A stretch of DNA of 64,000 bases from an uncultured Ruthenibacterium sp. (GTDB lineage Bacteria > Bacillota > Clostridia > Oscillospirales > Ruminococcaceae): the NCBI GenBank assembly GCA_944386555.1, contig CALXBN010000016.1, positions 1-64,000 of the forward strand, read 5' to 3'. A program made the translations under genes and the position numbers. The notes under the pieces were generated by a model. It saw only the letters and a list, made by a program, of their open reading frames with translations, did no database searches and was not told the origin of the DNA. Shown piece after piece: positions 44,514 through 52,030 of the stretch. The number at the start of each line of letters is the position of its first letter. The stretch's first letter is position 1.

Positions 44514-44543
44514 CTGCGGACAGGCCGCTTTTTCTAACCGGAT
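44514..44543 (+). terminator. Rho-independent terminator of the HU gene
   Basis: Perfect 11-bp stem (44514-44524 with 44529-44539), TGCG loop, five Ts. Confidence 0.9.
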
Positions 44544-44564
44544 CCGGAAAAGGAGGCGCAAACT

Positions 44565-44810
44565 GTGCGCATTGATAAATACTTGAAAGTCAGCCGCCTG
44601 ATCAAGCGCCGCACGGTGGCCAATGAGGTGGCCGACGCCGGGCGCATCACTGTCAATGGCCGGCCGGTGAAAGCCAGCTATGCGGTAAAAGTGGGCGATA
44701 TCATTGAAGTGACCTTCGGCCAGCGGCCTGTAAAGGTACAGGTGGTGTCCACCGATGCCCCCGCCGGCAAGGATGTGGCCCGGGAGATGTACCTGGTACT
44801 GGAGGAATAA
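44565..44810 (+). CDS. rqcP: RqcP (YabO), S4-domain ribosome quality-control factor
   Basis: 81 residues from GTG with AAAGGAGG upstream. One S4 RNA-binding domain: MRIDKYLKVSRLIKRRTVANE, GRITVNGRPVKASYAVKVGD. In Bacillus RqcP works with RqcH to add Ala tails to stalled peptides on 50S subunits. Leads the conserved yabO-yabP-yabQ-divIC-yabR block. Confidence 0.93.
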   Translation: MRIDKYLKVSRLIKRRTVANEVADAGRITVNGRPVKASYAVKVGDIIEVTFGQRPVKVQVVSTDAPAGKDVAREMYLVLEE

Positions 44811-44855
44811 CCTTCCGCCCGGCCGCATAGGCTGTGGGGAAGGGAAGTGGTAGCC

Positions 44856-45161
44856 ATGTTGCCCAAGGAAATGCCCTCCGGGGCCGCCGCCCCGGCCGAC
44901 GGCACGGCGCACCGCGTGGTGCTGGAAGGGCGCGGCGCCCTGACGGCCACCGGCGTGCAGGCGGTGCTGCGGTGCGATGAGCAAAGCGTCTGCCTGGCCA
45001 CCGGCTGCGGCACGCTGACCATTGGCGGGCAGGAGCTGCGCGTGTGTGAACTGAATGTGCAAAGCGGCCGGGTCAGCCTGGCAGGGCGCGTTGAATTCCT
45101 GCAGTACACCGAGCCGCGGGAGAAAGGGCCCGGCGGGCTGCTGCACCGCCTGATGCGCTGA
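44856..45161 (+). CDS. yabP: YabP-family sporulation protein
   Basis: 101 residues. HRVVLEGRGALTATGVQAVLRCDEQSV and LTIGGQELRVCELNVQSGRVSLAGRVEFLQY follow the YabP/YqfC pattern (an OB-like or beta-rich spore protein of unknown biochemical role). The identity rests on sequence pattern plus position between rqcP and yabQ. A GTG 3 codons upstream is possible. The stop overlaps the yabQ start. Confidence 0.85.
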   Translation: MLPKEMPSGAAAPADGTAHRVVLEGRGALTATGVQAVLRCDEQSVCLATGCGTLTIGGQELRVCELNVQSGRVSLAGRVEFLQYTEPREKGPGGLLHRLMR

Positions 45162-45664
45162 TGGTGCCGCTGATCCCGCCGGCGTTTGCGGCCCGGGATA
45201 TGTTGCTGGCAGCCGGGCTGGGGTTTTTGCTGGCTTTGGGCTACCGGGCCCTGCGCTGTGTGCTGGGCGGCGGGCGGGCGGCGCTGTTTGTGTGCGACTG
45301 CCTGGCGGGCCTGGCCGGCGGGGTGCTGCTGCGCAGCGCCGCCGTCAGCCGGCTGTATGCGGGGCTGCCGCGCTGGTACGCTCTGGGTGCCATGGCCCTG
45401 GCCTTTTGGGCGGCGGTGCGGGTGCTGGCGCCGCCCTTCGTCCGGCTGCGCCGCCTGGCGATGCTTCCGCTTGGCCGTGCCGCCGGAAGCCTGCTTCGTG
45501 TGCTGCGCCCGATCAGGGCCCGGCAGCGGCAAAAATGCAAAGAAAGTTGTGAAAAGTGGCCGCGGAAGGGCAAAAAAGAATCAAAAAAGTGCAAAACTGC
45601 CTTGCAAAAGCAGGCACGGGTGTTGTATAATTCCAGTAACAGTCCCCCGGCGGGGCAGCTGTAA
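45161..45664 (+). CDS. yabQ: YabQ-like spore cortex membrane protein
   Basis: 167 residues; ATGA overlap with yabP. Three to four hydrophobic segments in the first 110 residues and a very basic C-terminal tail rich in Lys, Arg and Gln. YabQ is required for spore cortex formation in Bacillus. Assigned mostly from membrane layout and synteny (rqcP-yabP-x-divIC). Confidence 0.75.
   Translation: MVPLIPPAFAARDMLLAAGLGFLLALGYRALRCVLGGGRAALFVCDCLAGLAGGVLLRSAAVSRLYAGLPRWYALGAMALAFWAAVRVLAPPFVRLRRLAMLPLGRAAGSLLRVLRPIRARQRQKCKESCEKWPRKGKKESKKCKTALQKQARVLYNSSNSPPAGQL
45602..45631 (+). promoter_or_regulatory. Promoter of divIC inside the 3' end of yabQ
   Basis: TTGCAA (45602-45607), 18-base spacer and consensus TATAAT (45626-45631). 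It would let divIC be expressed in growth independently of the sporulation genes upstream. Confidence 0.65.
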
Positions 45665-45695
45665 TTTTCACTGTGCAGGAAAGGCGGCGCGTGAC

Positions 45696-45992
45696 ATGAG
45701 CAGAACACGCAGAAAGTTCTCGCTGTCGGCGCTGGCACTGCGCCTGGGGCTGGTGGGGCTGTTTGTGTACCTGCTGGTATCATTGGTGTATGTGCAGATG
45801 GATATCGTCTCCAAAACCCAGCAGCTGGATAACCTGGCCGGCCAGGTGGAAGCCCAGCAGGCCGCCAACCAGGAACTGCAGCGCACGCTGGATGTGGAGG
45901 ACGAGGCCGCATATATGGAGCGGGTGGCCCGCGAAAAGCTGGGCTATGCGCGCCCGGACGAGCGGTTGTACGTGGACATGTCGGGCAAATAA
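45696..45992 (+). CDS. divIC: DivIC/FtsL/FtsB-family septum protein
   Basis: 98 residues. Short basic N-terminus, one membrane helix (ALALRLGLVGLFVYLLVSLVYV without the ends, about residues 11-33), a coiled coil (QQLDNLAGQVEAQQAANQEL) and the AREKLGYARPDERLYV end typical of FtsB/DivIC. It forms a complex with DivIB and FtsL at the division septum. GAAAGG lies upstream. Confidence 0.9.
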   Translation: MSRTRRKFSLSALALRLGLVGLFVYLLVSLVYVQMDIVSKTQQLDNLAGQVEAQQAANQELQRTLDVEDEAAYMERVAREKLGYARPDERLYVDMSGK

Positions 45993-46041
45993 GGCCCGCT
46001 TGTATATTTTTGAAAAACCAAAGGGGAGTCATCATCGTTTT

Positions 46042-46470
46042 ATGGCAGTTGAGGTAGGAGCGATCTTAGAAGGCAAAGTGACCGGGGTGAAGAAATTCGG
46101 CGCGTTCGTGCGCCTTCCCGGCGGGGAGACCGGCATGGTCCATATCTCCGAGGTGTCCAATACATACATCCAGGAGCTGGCCGACGTGCTCAGCGAAGGG
46201 CAGACGGTGAAGGTCAAAGTGATCAACGTGGCCCCCGACGGCAAGATCGGCCTGTCCATGAAGCGGGCCGAGCCGCGCCCGCCCCGGCCCAAGCCCACCC
46301 GGGCGGATACCGGGCGCGTGTGGCAGCCCCGCACGCCCGCACCGCAGAAGGATTTGTCCTTTGAAGAGATGATGAGCCAGTTCAAAAGCCGCAGCGAGGA
46401 GAAAATGTCCGATTTGCGCCGCGTCACTGAGGCGCGCCGCGGGGGCGGCTATTCCCGCCGCGGGCACTGA
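46042..46470 (+). CDS. S1 RNA-binding domain protein (YabR/GSP13-like)
   Basis: 142 residues. An S1 domain fills residues 1-73 (VGAILEGKVTGVKKFGAFVRL, GMVHISEVSNTYIQELADV, GKIGLSMKRAEP); the rest is a Pro/Arg-rich, probably disordered tail ending in SRRGH. Position after divIC matches Bacillus yabR. The AAGGGGAG site is 14 bases from the ATG, longer than usual. Likely binds ribosomes or RNA. Confidence 0.88.
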   Translation: MAVEVGAILEGKVTGVKKFGAFVRLPGGETGMVHISEVSNTYIQELADVLSEGQTVKVKVINVAPDGKIGLSMKRAEPRPPRPKPTRADTGRVWQPRTPAPQKDLSFEEMMSQFKSRSEEKMSDLRRVTEARRGGGYSRRGH

Positions 46471-46484
46471 ACACCGTGCTTTGT

Positions 46485-46513
46485 GCAGGCAGCCGCAGGC
46501 TGCCTGCTTTTTT
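46485..46513 (+). terminator. Rho-independent terminator of the divIC/S1 transcript
   Basis: Perfect 10-bp stem (46485-46494 with 46498-46507), GCA loop, six Ts. Confidence 0.92.
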
Positions 46514-46588
46514 GCTGCGGAATTGGACAAAATCAATAAAAGACAAAAGAGAAATATGAAAAAACCGTTAAAAATGACGGTGCGTGCG

Positions 46589-46617
46589 TTGAAATGAACC
46601 GCATGACGTGTTATACT
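46589..46617 (+). promoter_or_regulatory. Promoter of hpf
   Basis: TTGAAA (46589-46594), 17-base spacer and TATACT (46612-46617). Confidence 0.8.
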
Positions 46618-46664
46618 GATAGCAGAGGAAGGCCTGAGCCTGCCTCGCAAAGGAGGTTTCGCGT

Positions 46665-47204
46665 ATGAAGATCGCATGCACCGGACGGAAAGTGAACGTG
46701 AAGGACGCCTTCAAGCTGCGGGCCGAAAAGCGCCTGGCCAAGCTGGACAAGTTCTTCTCTGACAGCGCCCAGGCCCAAGTGACGGTCACGGTGGAAAAGG
46801 ACTGGCAGACGGTGGAGGTGACCGTGCGTGATAAAGGCATCGCCATGCGGGCGGAGAAATCGGCAGACCGCATGGAGGACGCCCTGGATGCCGCAGTGGA
46901 CCTGTTGACCCGCCGCATTGTGAAAAACCGCAAAAAGCTGGACGACCGCGTTTCGCAGCCTGCGGTGGAGGCCTATGTGGAACAGCAGTATTTGGATGAG
47001 CCGCCCGAGGAGGACGATGACGTTTATCATGTGACCAGGGAAAAGCATTTCCCCGTGAAACCCTGCACGGTGGACGAGGCCATCCTGGAAATGAATATGC
47101 TGGGCCATGCATTTTTCCTGTTCCGGGATGCGGATACCGACGAGATCCATGTGGTATACCGGCGCAAGAACGGCACTTACGGCGTACTGGTGCCGGAGCG
47201 CTGA
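46665..47204 (+). CDS. hpf: Long-form ribosome hibernation promoting factor
   Basis: 179 residues, the long HPF form. N-terminal S30AE domain (MKIACTGRKVNVKDAFKLRAEKR minus its end; VTVEKDWQTVEVTV) binds the decoding site; after an acidic linker the C-terminal dimerization domain (REKHFPVKPCTVDEAILEMN, FFLFRDADTDEIHVVYRR) links two ribosomes into 100S particles. Own promoter and terminator. Confidence 0.95.
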   Translation: MKIACTGRKVNVKDAFKLRAEKRLAKLDKFFSDSAQAQVTVTVEKDWQTVEVTVRDKGIAMRAEKSADRMEDALDAAVDLLTRRIVKNRKKLDDRVSQPAVEAYVEQQYLDEPPEEDDDVYHVTREKHFPVKPCTVDEAILEMNMLGHAFFLFRDADTDEIHVVYRRKNGTYGVLVPER

Positions 47205-47238
47205 GGCACCCGGCCCTTTGACATTTGACGGCGCCCTG

Positions 47239-47265
47239 GCGGGCGGGCTGCGGCCCGCCCGCTTT
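47239..47265 (+). terminator. Terminator of hpf
   Basis: Perfect 10-bp GC stem (47239-47248 with 47253-47262), TGCG loop, then TTTC. Short T-run. Confidence 0.7.
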
Positions 47266-47316
47266 CTGCATCCGGATGCCTTGCGGGGAATTTACCGCCG
47301 CTTTACCCGCCGGCAC

Positions 47317-47345
47317 TTGCGCCGCGGCCGGCTTTGGAGTATACT
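47317..47345 (+). promoter_or_regulatory. Promoter of the acpS operon
   Basis: TTGCGC (47317-47322), 17-base spacer and TATACT (47340-47345). Confidence 0.6.
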
Positions 47346-47397
47346 GAAAAAGCCGTATACGGCAAAACGGGTCAGGCATTGGAAAGGAGGCGCGGCC

Positions 47398-47778
47398 ATG
47401 GCCATCGTGGGCATCGGGGTAGACCTTACCGCCATCCACCGCATGGAGCGCTGTCTGGCCAACCCCCGCTTTCTGCAGCGGGTGTTTGGCCCGGAGGAAC
47501 AGGCGCTTATCGCCCGCAGGGGCGTACAGACGGCCGCCGCCAACTTTGCTGCCAAGGAGGCCTTCGGCAAAGCCCTGGGTACCGGCATCCTGCACGAGTT
47601 TTCCCTGGCAGAGGTGCAGGCTCTGCGCAGCGACAACGGCCAACCCTATTTCGCATTTTCCGGCCGCGCCGGGGCGCTGGTACAGGCTCGCGGGCTGCGC
47701 GCCCATCTCTCCCTCACCCACGAGGAAGACGCCGCGGCGGCCTTTGTATTGTTGGAAACACAACAGGAGGCACTATGA
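47398..47778 (+). CDS. acpS: Holo-[acyl-carrier-protein] synthase
   Basis: 126 residues. MAIVGIGVDLTAIHRM (Mg2+-binding D9), FAAKEAFGKALGTG (conserved Glu/Lys) and HLSLTHEEDAAAAFVLLE are the AcpS signature. It transfers phosphopantetheine from CoA to ACP; it could also serve the carrier domain of the acyl-ligase/reductase at 7814-11065, since no Sfp-type transferase is seen in the window. AAAGGAGG precedes the ATG; its stop overlaps the next start by 4 bases. Confidence 0.94.
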   Translation: MAIVGIGVDLTAIHRMERCLANPRFLQRVFGPEEQALIARRGVQTAAANFAAKEAFGKALGTGILHEFSLAEVQALRSDNGQPYFAFSGRAGALVQARGLRAHLSLTHEEDAAAAFVLLETQQEAL

Positions 47779-48434
47779 TCACACCCGCCCAGATCAAGGA
47801 GAACAAGGAGATCCGCACCTACATCGAGTACGCCGACGCCGCCCTGGCGGCCATGGGCTTTACCGAGCACAGTTATGCCCACGTTACCCGGGTGGCCCAT
47901 TTTGCCCAGAAGATCCTGGAACAGCTGGGCTACGATAAGCGCACCTGCGAGCTGGCGTGGATCGCCGGTTATATGCACGACATCGGCAATGTGGTCAACC
48001 GCATCGACCATGCGCAGTCCGGCGCGGTGATGGCTTTCCGCCTGCTGGACCATCTGGACATGCCTGCCGAGGAGGTGGCGGTGGTGTGCTCGGCCATTGG
48101 CAACCACGATGAGAGCACCGCCTACCCGGTGAACCCTGTGGCCGCGGCGCTGATTTTGGCCGATAAGACCGATGTGCGCCGCACCAGGGTGCGCGGCAAG
48201 GATCCCGCTGCTTTTGATATTCACGACCGTGTGAACTATGCGGTAAAAAAGGCATCCACCCGCATCACGCCCGACAACCGGGCCGTTGTGCTGGACCTGG
48301 ACATCGACACGGCCATTTCCCCCGTTCTGGATTACTTTGAAATCTTTATGGAGCGCATGTTGCTGTGCCGCAAGGCTGCGGCCAGGCTGGGGCTCTCCTT
48401 CCATTTGGAGGTAAACGGCCAGGATGTGCTGTGA
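47775..48434 (+). CDS. HD-domain phosphohydrolase
   Basis: 219 residues. HD motif: H in FTEHSYAHVTRVAHFA, GYMHDIGNVVNRIDHA (HD) and a later Asp in LILADKTDVRR. These make a metal-dependent phosphohydrolase site. C-terminal third (DNRAVVLDLDIDTAISPVLDYF) is conserved in clostridial homologues but of unknown use. Coupled to acpS by a 4-base overlap. Nucleotide or cyclic dinucleotide substrate possible, unproven. Confidence 0.85.
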   Translation: MITPAQIKENKEIRTYIEYADAALAAMGFTEHSYAHVTRVAHFAQKILEQLGYDKRTCELAWIAGYMHDIGNVVNRIDHAQSGAVMAFRLLDHLDMPAEEVAVVCSAIGNHDESTAYPVNPVAAALILADKTDVRRTRVRGKDPAAFDIHDRVNYAVKKASTRITPDNRAVVLDLDIDTAISPVLDYFEIFMERMLLCRKAAARLGLSFHLEVNGQDVL

Positions 48435-48454
48435 ACGGCGTATCATCTTCCTTT

Positions 48455-48493
48455 CTTTGGGCCATACTAGCGTCAGAGACGCTAAGCCCAAAG
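48455..48493. promoter_or_regulatory. Nested inverted repeat just before mazF
   Basis: Outer arms CTTTGGGC (48455-48462) and GCCCAAAG (48486-48493); inner arms TAGCGTC (48468-48474) and GACGCTA (48478-48484) with an AGA loop. The outer 3' arm touches the AGGGAGG ribosome site of mazF, so it may control mazF translation or be an operator. Confidence 0.6.
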
Positions 48494-48505
48494 GGAGGTT
48501 TTTTT

Positions 48506-48859
48506 ATGAGCAGAGAAATCAGGCGCGGTGAAGTGTTTTATGCGGACCTCAGCCCGGTAGTGGGTTCGGAGCAGGGCGGCGTGCGGCCTGTACTTATTGT
48601 ACAGAATGATGTGGGCAACCGCTTTTCGCCCACGGTGATTGCCGCGGCCATCACATCCAAACAGGACAAAACGGGCCTGCCCACCCACATCGGCCTGCCC
48701 GCAGGCACCGGCGGCCTGGCGCGGGACAGTGTGGTCCTGCTGGAACAGATCCGCACCCTGGACAAGCGCCGCCTGCGCCAGCGCGCCGGCAAAGTGGACG
48801 AACAGCTGCTGCATCAGGTGGATGCGGCCCTGCAGGTGAGCTTCGGGCTGCGGCAATGA
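48506..48859 (+). CDS. mazF: MazF/NdoA-type endoribonuclease toxin
   Basis: 117 residues, full length. RRGEVFYADLSPVVGSEQGG, RPVLIVQNDVGNRFSPTVIAAAITS and TGGLARDSVVLLEQIRTLDKRRL match PemK/MazF RNases such as Bacillus EndoA. In Bacillus the order is acpS-ydcC-alr-ndoAI-ndoA; here acpS and the toxin remain near each other, but neither alr nor an antitoxin gene is present. AGGGAGG then a T-run precede the ATG. Confidence 0.93.
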   Translation: MSREIRRGEVFYADLSPVVGSEQGGVRPVLIVQNDVGNRFSPTVIAAAITSKQDKTGLPTHIGLPAGTGGLARDSVVLLEQIRTLDKRRLRQRAGKVDEQLLHQVDAALQVSFGLRQ

Positions 48860-48894
48860 CCAGGCACCGGCATCGCGGGCGGTTCGGATTTAAG

Positions 48895-48923
48895 TTGTAG
48901 AATGCCAGATTCTGTGGTATAAT
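48895..48923 (+). promoter_or_regulatory. Promoter of the large membrane protein at 49026
   Basis: TTGTAG (48895-48900), 17-base spacer and consensus TATAAT (48918-48923). Confidence 0.75.
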
Positions 48924-49025
48924 GTCTCCGAATCACAGCGGGCGGTGCGTGCGCCCGGAACAGGAACGGCCAAAGAGCCCGAACGGCCCTTTGGCCGGTT
49001 TTTCTGATGGAAAAGGAGAAGACCC

Positions 49026-50654
49026 ATGGACCAGGCAACGAAACGGCGAAAACAGTGGAAGGCGGGGGATTGGTGCGTTGCGGCGGTATTCCTGGTGCAG
49101 GCCGCCGTTCTGCTGGCGGCCAATCTGCTGTGGCTGCGCGCGTCGGCGGACTTTGACACGTCCAGTTTCTATTCGGCGGCAATCGAGATGTGGCGCCAGA
49201 AGCGCCTGATCCTGTCGGACTATGCGTACGGCACATCGCTGATGCTGGATACATCGGTGCCGCTGGCGGCGCTTCTGTACGGGCTTACGGGTGACATTTT
49301 TACAGCCTATGGGCTGGCCAATATCCTGGTTATGGCCGCTACGCTGTGGGTGCTGTGGAAGCTGATGGGCCTGGTGATGCCCGCCCAGCGGCGCCTGCCG
49401 GCCTATTGCATGGCGGGCTTCTTGCTGCTCACGCCCTACAGCGCGGGAATCGTCGGCTACCTGGAGATCGTTGTGTGGGGCTATGCGGCCTATAATGTGC
49501 GGCTGCTTCTGATGGTGGCAGCGCTGTACATTGTGCAGGCCATGGAGCAAAAGCGCGCAGTGTGGGGCTGGATGGCGGCGTTCACCTTCGGCACCTTTGT
49601 CACGGCAGTATCTTCCAGTCTGTATTTTTGGCAGTCGGCCATTTTGCCGCTGCTGTGCGCGGAGGCTGTAGACGTGCTGCGGCGCAACGACCTTCGTTTC
49701 TACCGCCGGCCCAGGCTGATCTTCCTGGCGGCTCAAACGGCTGTGACGGCGCTGGGCGCAGCGGTGGCCCGCCTGGCGGTGCCGGTGGACAGGGCCGGGA
49801 ACTTTATCGGCGGGCTGCAGCTGGCCGGGCCGGACCAGCTGGCCGGCAATGTGTCCGGGCTTCTGGCGGGCGCCGTTGAATTCTGGGGCGCGCCTGCCGG
49901 CGGCGGCAGCCTGGCCCAGCAGCCCAGCCAGCTGGCCGGGCTGGTGCGCCTGTTTGTGTTTGCCGGCGTGCTGTGCCTGGCGCTGGTATGGCTGGCGGGC
50001 CAGGTGCACAGGAAATGGCCCGGGCCGGACAGGGAACGGCTGACCTGGGACGGGATCCTGATTGCAGCGGTGATCAGCGCGGTGCAGCTGGTGCTGGCGC
50101 CGCTGTACGGTTGGAACCATGTGCACGGGCGTTACCTGCTGCTGGCCTGGCCGGGGCTGGTGCTGCTGGCGGTGTGGATGATTGAAGCGCTTTTGGAGCG
50201 TGGAAAAACGCTGTTCTACGGGGCGGCCGGCTTGCTGTGCGCCGTACTGCTGCTGGCCAATTGCGGCACTGTGCTGTATCCGGCACTGGCGCAGGATTTG
50301 TCCTGGCGGGACGAGATCCTGGACTATATACAGGAGCAGGAAGGCACCGTGCTGGTGGACTACTGTCAGCAGGGCTTTTACCAGACGGGGCGCAGTGCGT
50401 TTGCCCTGACGGATGGCGCCGTGTTCGGCATTGACTGCAGCGAGGACGGCACACCCAGATTGTGGGGCAACTCTGTCAGGCTGTTTGACGCCGGCCGGCG
50501 CACGGGGTGGGTGTTTGCTCTGGCGCCGGAGGGGTCCGAACAGGCTGCCGAACTGGCGGCACAGATGACTTACTGCACCACCATTGCCGGGCAGAGCCTG
50601 TACAAGGCACCGGCGGAGGAAGGGCTTTTGGATTTTTCCGACAGTTTGTCGTAA
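49026..50654 (+). CDS. Large polytopic membrane protein, GT-C-like, copy B
   Basis: 542 residues, about 10-11 membrane helices up to residue 400 and a soluble tail. The first outside loop has FDTSSFYSAAIEMW with acidic residues, followed by YGTSLMLDTSVPLAALLYGL. Layout and loop order match the protein at 38784-40346 (MRLLHSSLVMAPLFTLTDS region), so the two are likely paralogues. GT-C-type glycosyl transfer is inferred only. AAAGGAG before ATG; single-gene unit between its promoter and the bidirectional terminator. Confidence 0.65.
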   Translation: MDQATKRRKQWKAGDWCVAAVFLVQAAVLLAANLLWLRASADFDTSSFYSAAIEMWRQKRLILSDYAYGTSLMLDTSVPLAALLYGLTGDIFTAYGLANILVMAATLWVLWKLMGLVMPAQRRLPAYCMAGFLLLTPYSAGIVGYLEIVVWGYAAYNVRLLLMVAALYIVQAMEQKRAVWGWMAAFTFGTFVTAVSSSLYFWQSAILPLLCAEAVDVLRRNDLRFYRRPRLIFLAAQTAVTALGAAVARLAVPVDRAGNFIGGLQLAGPDQLAGNVSGLLAGAVEFWGAPAGGGSLAQQPSQLAGLVRLFVFAGVLCLALVWLAGQVHRKWPGPDRERLTWDGILIAAVISAVQLVLAPLYGWNHVHGRYLLLAWPGLVLLAVWMIEALLERGKTLFYGAAGLLCAVLLLANCGTVLYPALAQDLSWRDEILDYIQEQEGTVLVDYCQQGFYQTGRSAFALTDGAVFGIDCSEDGTPRLWGNSVRLFDAGRRTGWVFALAPEGSEQAAELAAQMTYCTTIAGQSLYKAPAEEGLLDFSDSLS

Positions 50655-50660
50655 ATCAAA

Positions 50661-50703
50661 AAAGCGCCGCCCGGCACGGGAGACCCTGCCGGGCGGCGCT
50701 TTT
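50661..50703. terminator. Bidirectional terminator between convergent genes
   Basis: Perfect 16-base arms (50661-50676 with 50687-50702) with a 10-base loop; TTT on the plus side and TTTTTTGATT on the minus side. Serves the membrane protein and the anti-sigma gene. Confidence 0.92.
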
Positions 50704-50713
50704 GGCGCGGGCT

Positions 50714-51387
50714 TCAGCCAGGCCCGGCACGGCTTTCGGGAAAGGCGGCTTCCGCCGGCTGGCGCACCAGGTCGCTGCTGGTGGTGCCGCGGGGCGGGCA
50801 CAGGGTGCAGCGCACGCCGTCCACGTAGAAATCGGTGGTATCGGCCCCCAGCACCAGGGCAGGGCCGCCGTCGCTGCCGCCGCCCGTCAGGGCGAATACA
50901 TCGCCGCAGGCGGCCGGGTCCGTCACCGTGCCCGCGCCGTCAGGGGTCATCAGCCGGGAAAAGGGCGTCATCAGGTTCCAGTGCCAGCCGCACCGGTTCA
51001 AAATGGCGTACACGCTGGCCAAAGCGCCTCTGTCGGCGTCCAGATGGGCCGGCCGGGCGGCACCGTCGGGCTGAATCAGGAACAGGCTGGCGCCAGCGGG
51101 CTGCGCGCCGATGAAGGCACTCATGGGCCGGGGCCACAGGAAGAACCCCGCCGCCAGGGCGGCGGCCAGCAGCCAGGGAACCAGGGCCCGCAGTCGGGCA
51201 CGCCGGCGCATGGCCCGCAGGGCCCCGGCGTCGTCCTCGGCGGGCAGGGCCATGTTCTGCCGCAGCCGCTGCAGGCCGGGCAGCCGGCCAGGTGTTCCTC
51301 CACGGCCGCCCGGCTGGCGGGGCTTGCCACATCGTCCAGGTACAGCGGCAGCAAATCACCGATCAATTCACAAGGCAGTCGATTCAT
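50714..51387 (-). pseudogene. Anti-sigma factor gene with a single-base frameshift
   Basis: The N-terminal zinc-finger anti-sigma motif (CELIGDLLPLYLDD, EEHLAGCPAC) reads in one frame from ATG 51387 (GGAGGAG upstream) to about 51271. The continuation RLRQNMALPAED, the membrane helix LVPWLLAAALAAGFFLW and a 130-residue outer domain read in another frame down to 50714. One extra base near 51270 would restore a 224-residue protein. Either a real loss, a programmed shift, or a sequencing error in the GC-rich stretch. The start overlaps the sigma gene by 20 bases. Confidence 0.75.
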
Positions 51388-51870
51388 GGTTTTGCTCCTC
51401 CATCCAGGTTGCAATTTTCAGCCGCACCCGGCGGTAGGTCACCCGGCCCAGCTCTCGGTTTTTCCAAACAGTGCGGCGATCTGGGCAAAGGGCAGCTCGC
51501 AGAACACCCGCAGGGTGAATACCTCTTTGTGGGGCTCGGCCATGGTGTGCAGATAGGCGTGGATGCGGGCGGCCAGGTCGGCGTCTTCCAGCCCCTGCTT
51601 GATGGTGCACCCGGCGTCGGGCAATGCCTGCGGCGCGGTGGGTACCTCCCGGCCCTGGCTGCGGCAGTGGTTGCGCCAGCAGTTCTTGGCAATCTGGCAC
51701 AGCCACACCCGCACGTCACACTGACCCCGGAAGGCGTCCAGACCCCGCAGGGCCCGGGCGAAGGTCTCGGCGGTCGGCTCCTCAGCCAGGTGTTCACTGC
51801 CTGTCAGGCTGCGCAGGTAGAGATACACGTCCCGGAAGTACAGCCGATAAAGCTCATCCAGATTCTTCAA
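51368..51870 (-). pseudogene. ECF sigma factor gene with a single-base frameshift
   Basis: Region 2 (LYRLYFRDVYLYLRSLTG, AEEPTAETFARALRGLDAF) and region 4 (HKEVFTLRVFCELPFAQIAALFGKTESWA) are intact to about 51441, where the frame runs into a stop. The expected end, RVTYRRVRLKIATWMEEQ, continues in another frame to 51368. One missing base in a GGCCGGG run explains it. TTG start with AGGGGGTG upstream. It is followed by its frameshifted anti-sigma gene, and an ECF-like promoter lies at 51914-51942. Confidence 0.78.
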
Positions 51871-51913
51871 GCCGGCACCCCCTTTTGCCGCAGATGAAAG
51901 GCATTCTCAACCA

Positions 51914-51942
51914 TAAGACACGCCTTCGGGACGAACGTTACA
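51914..51942 (-). promoter_or_regulatory. ECF-type autoregulated promoter candidate
   Basis: On the minus strand TGTAACG (51936-51942), 15 bases, then TGTCTTA (51914-51920), the AAC / CGTCT style of clostridial ECF promoters, 44 bases before the sigma start. Suggests autoregulation. Confidence 0.5.
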
Positions 51943-51951
51943 GGTTTGCCC

Positions 51952-51982
51952 AAAAAAATGCCCGTTCTGCGGCAGAACGGGC
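51952..51982 (-). terminator. Rho-independent terminator of the gene at 52031
   Basis: Perfect 10-bp stem (51960-51969 with 51973-51982); on the minus strand followed by A and seven Ts. Confidence 0.92.
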
Positions 51983-52030
51983 GGATATCTTTTCAACGGA
52001 TAATACGTTTTGTTGATTTTTACCAAGAAT

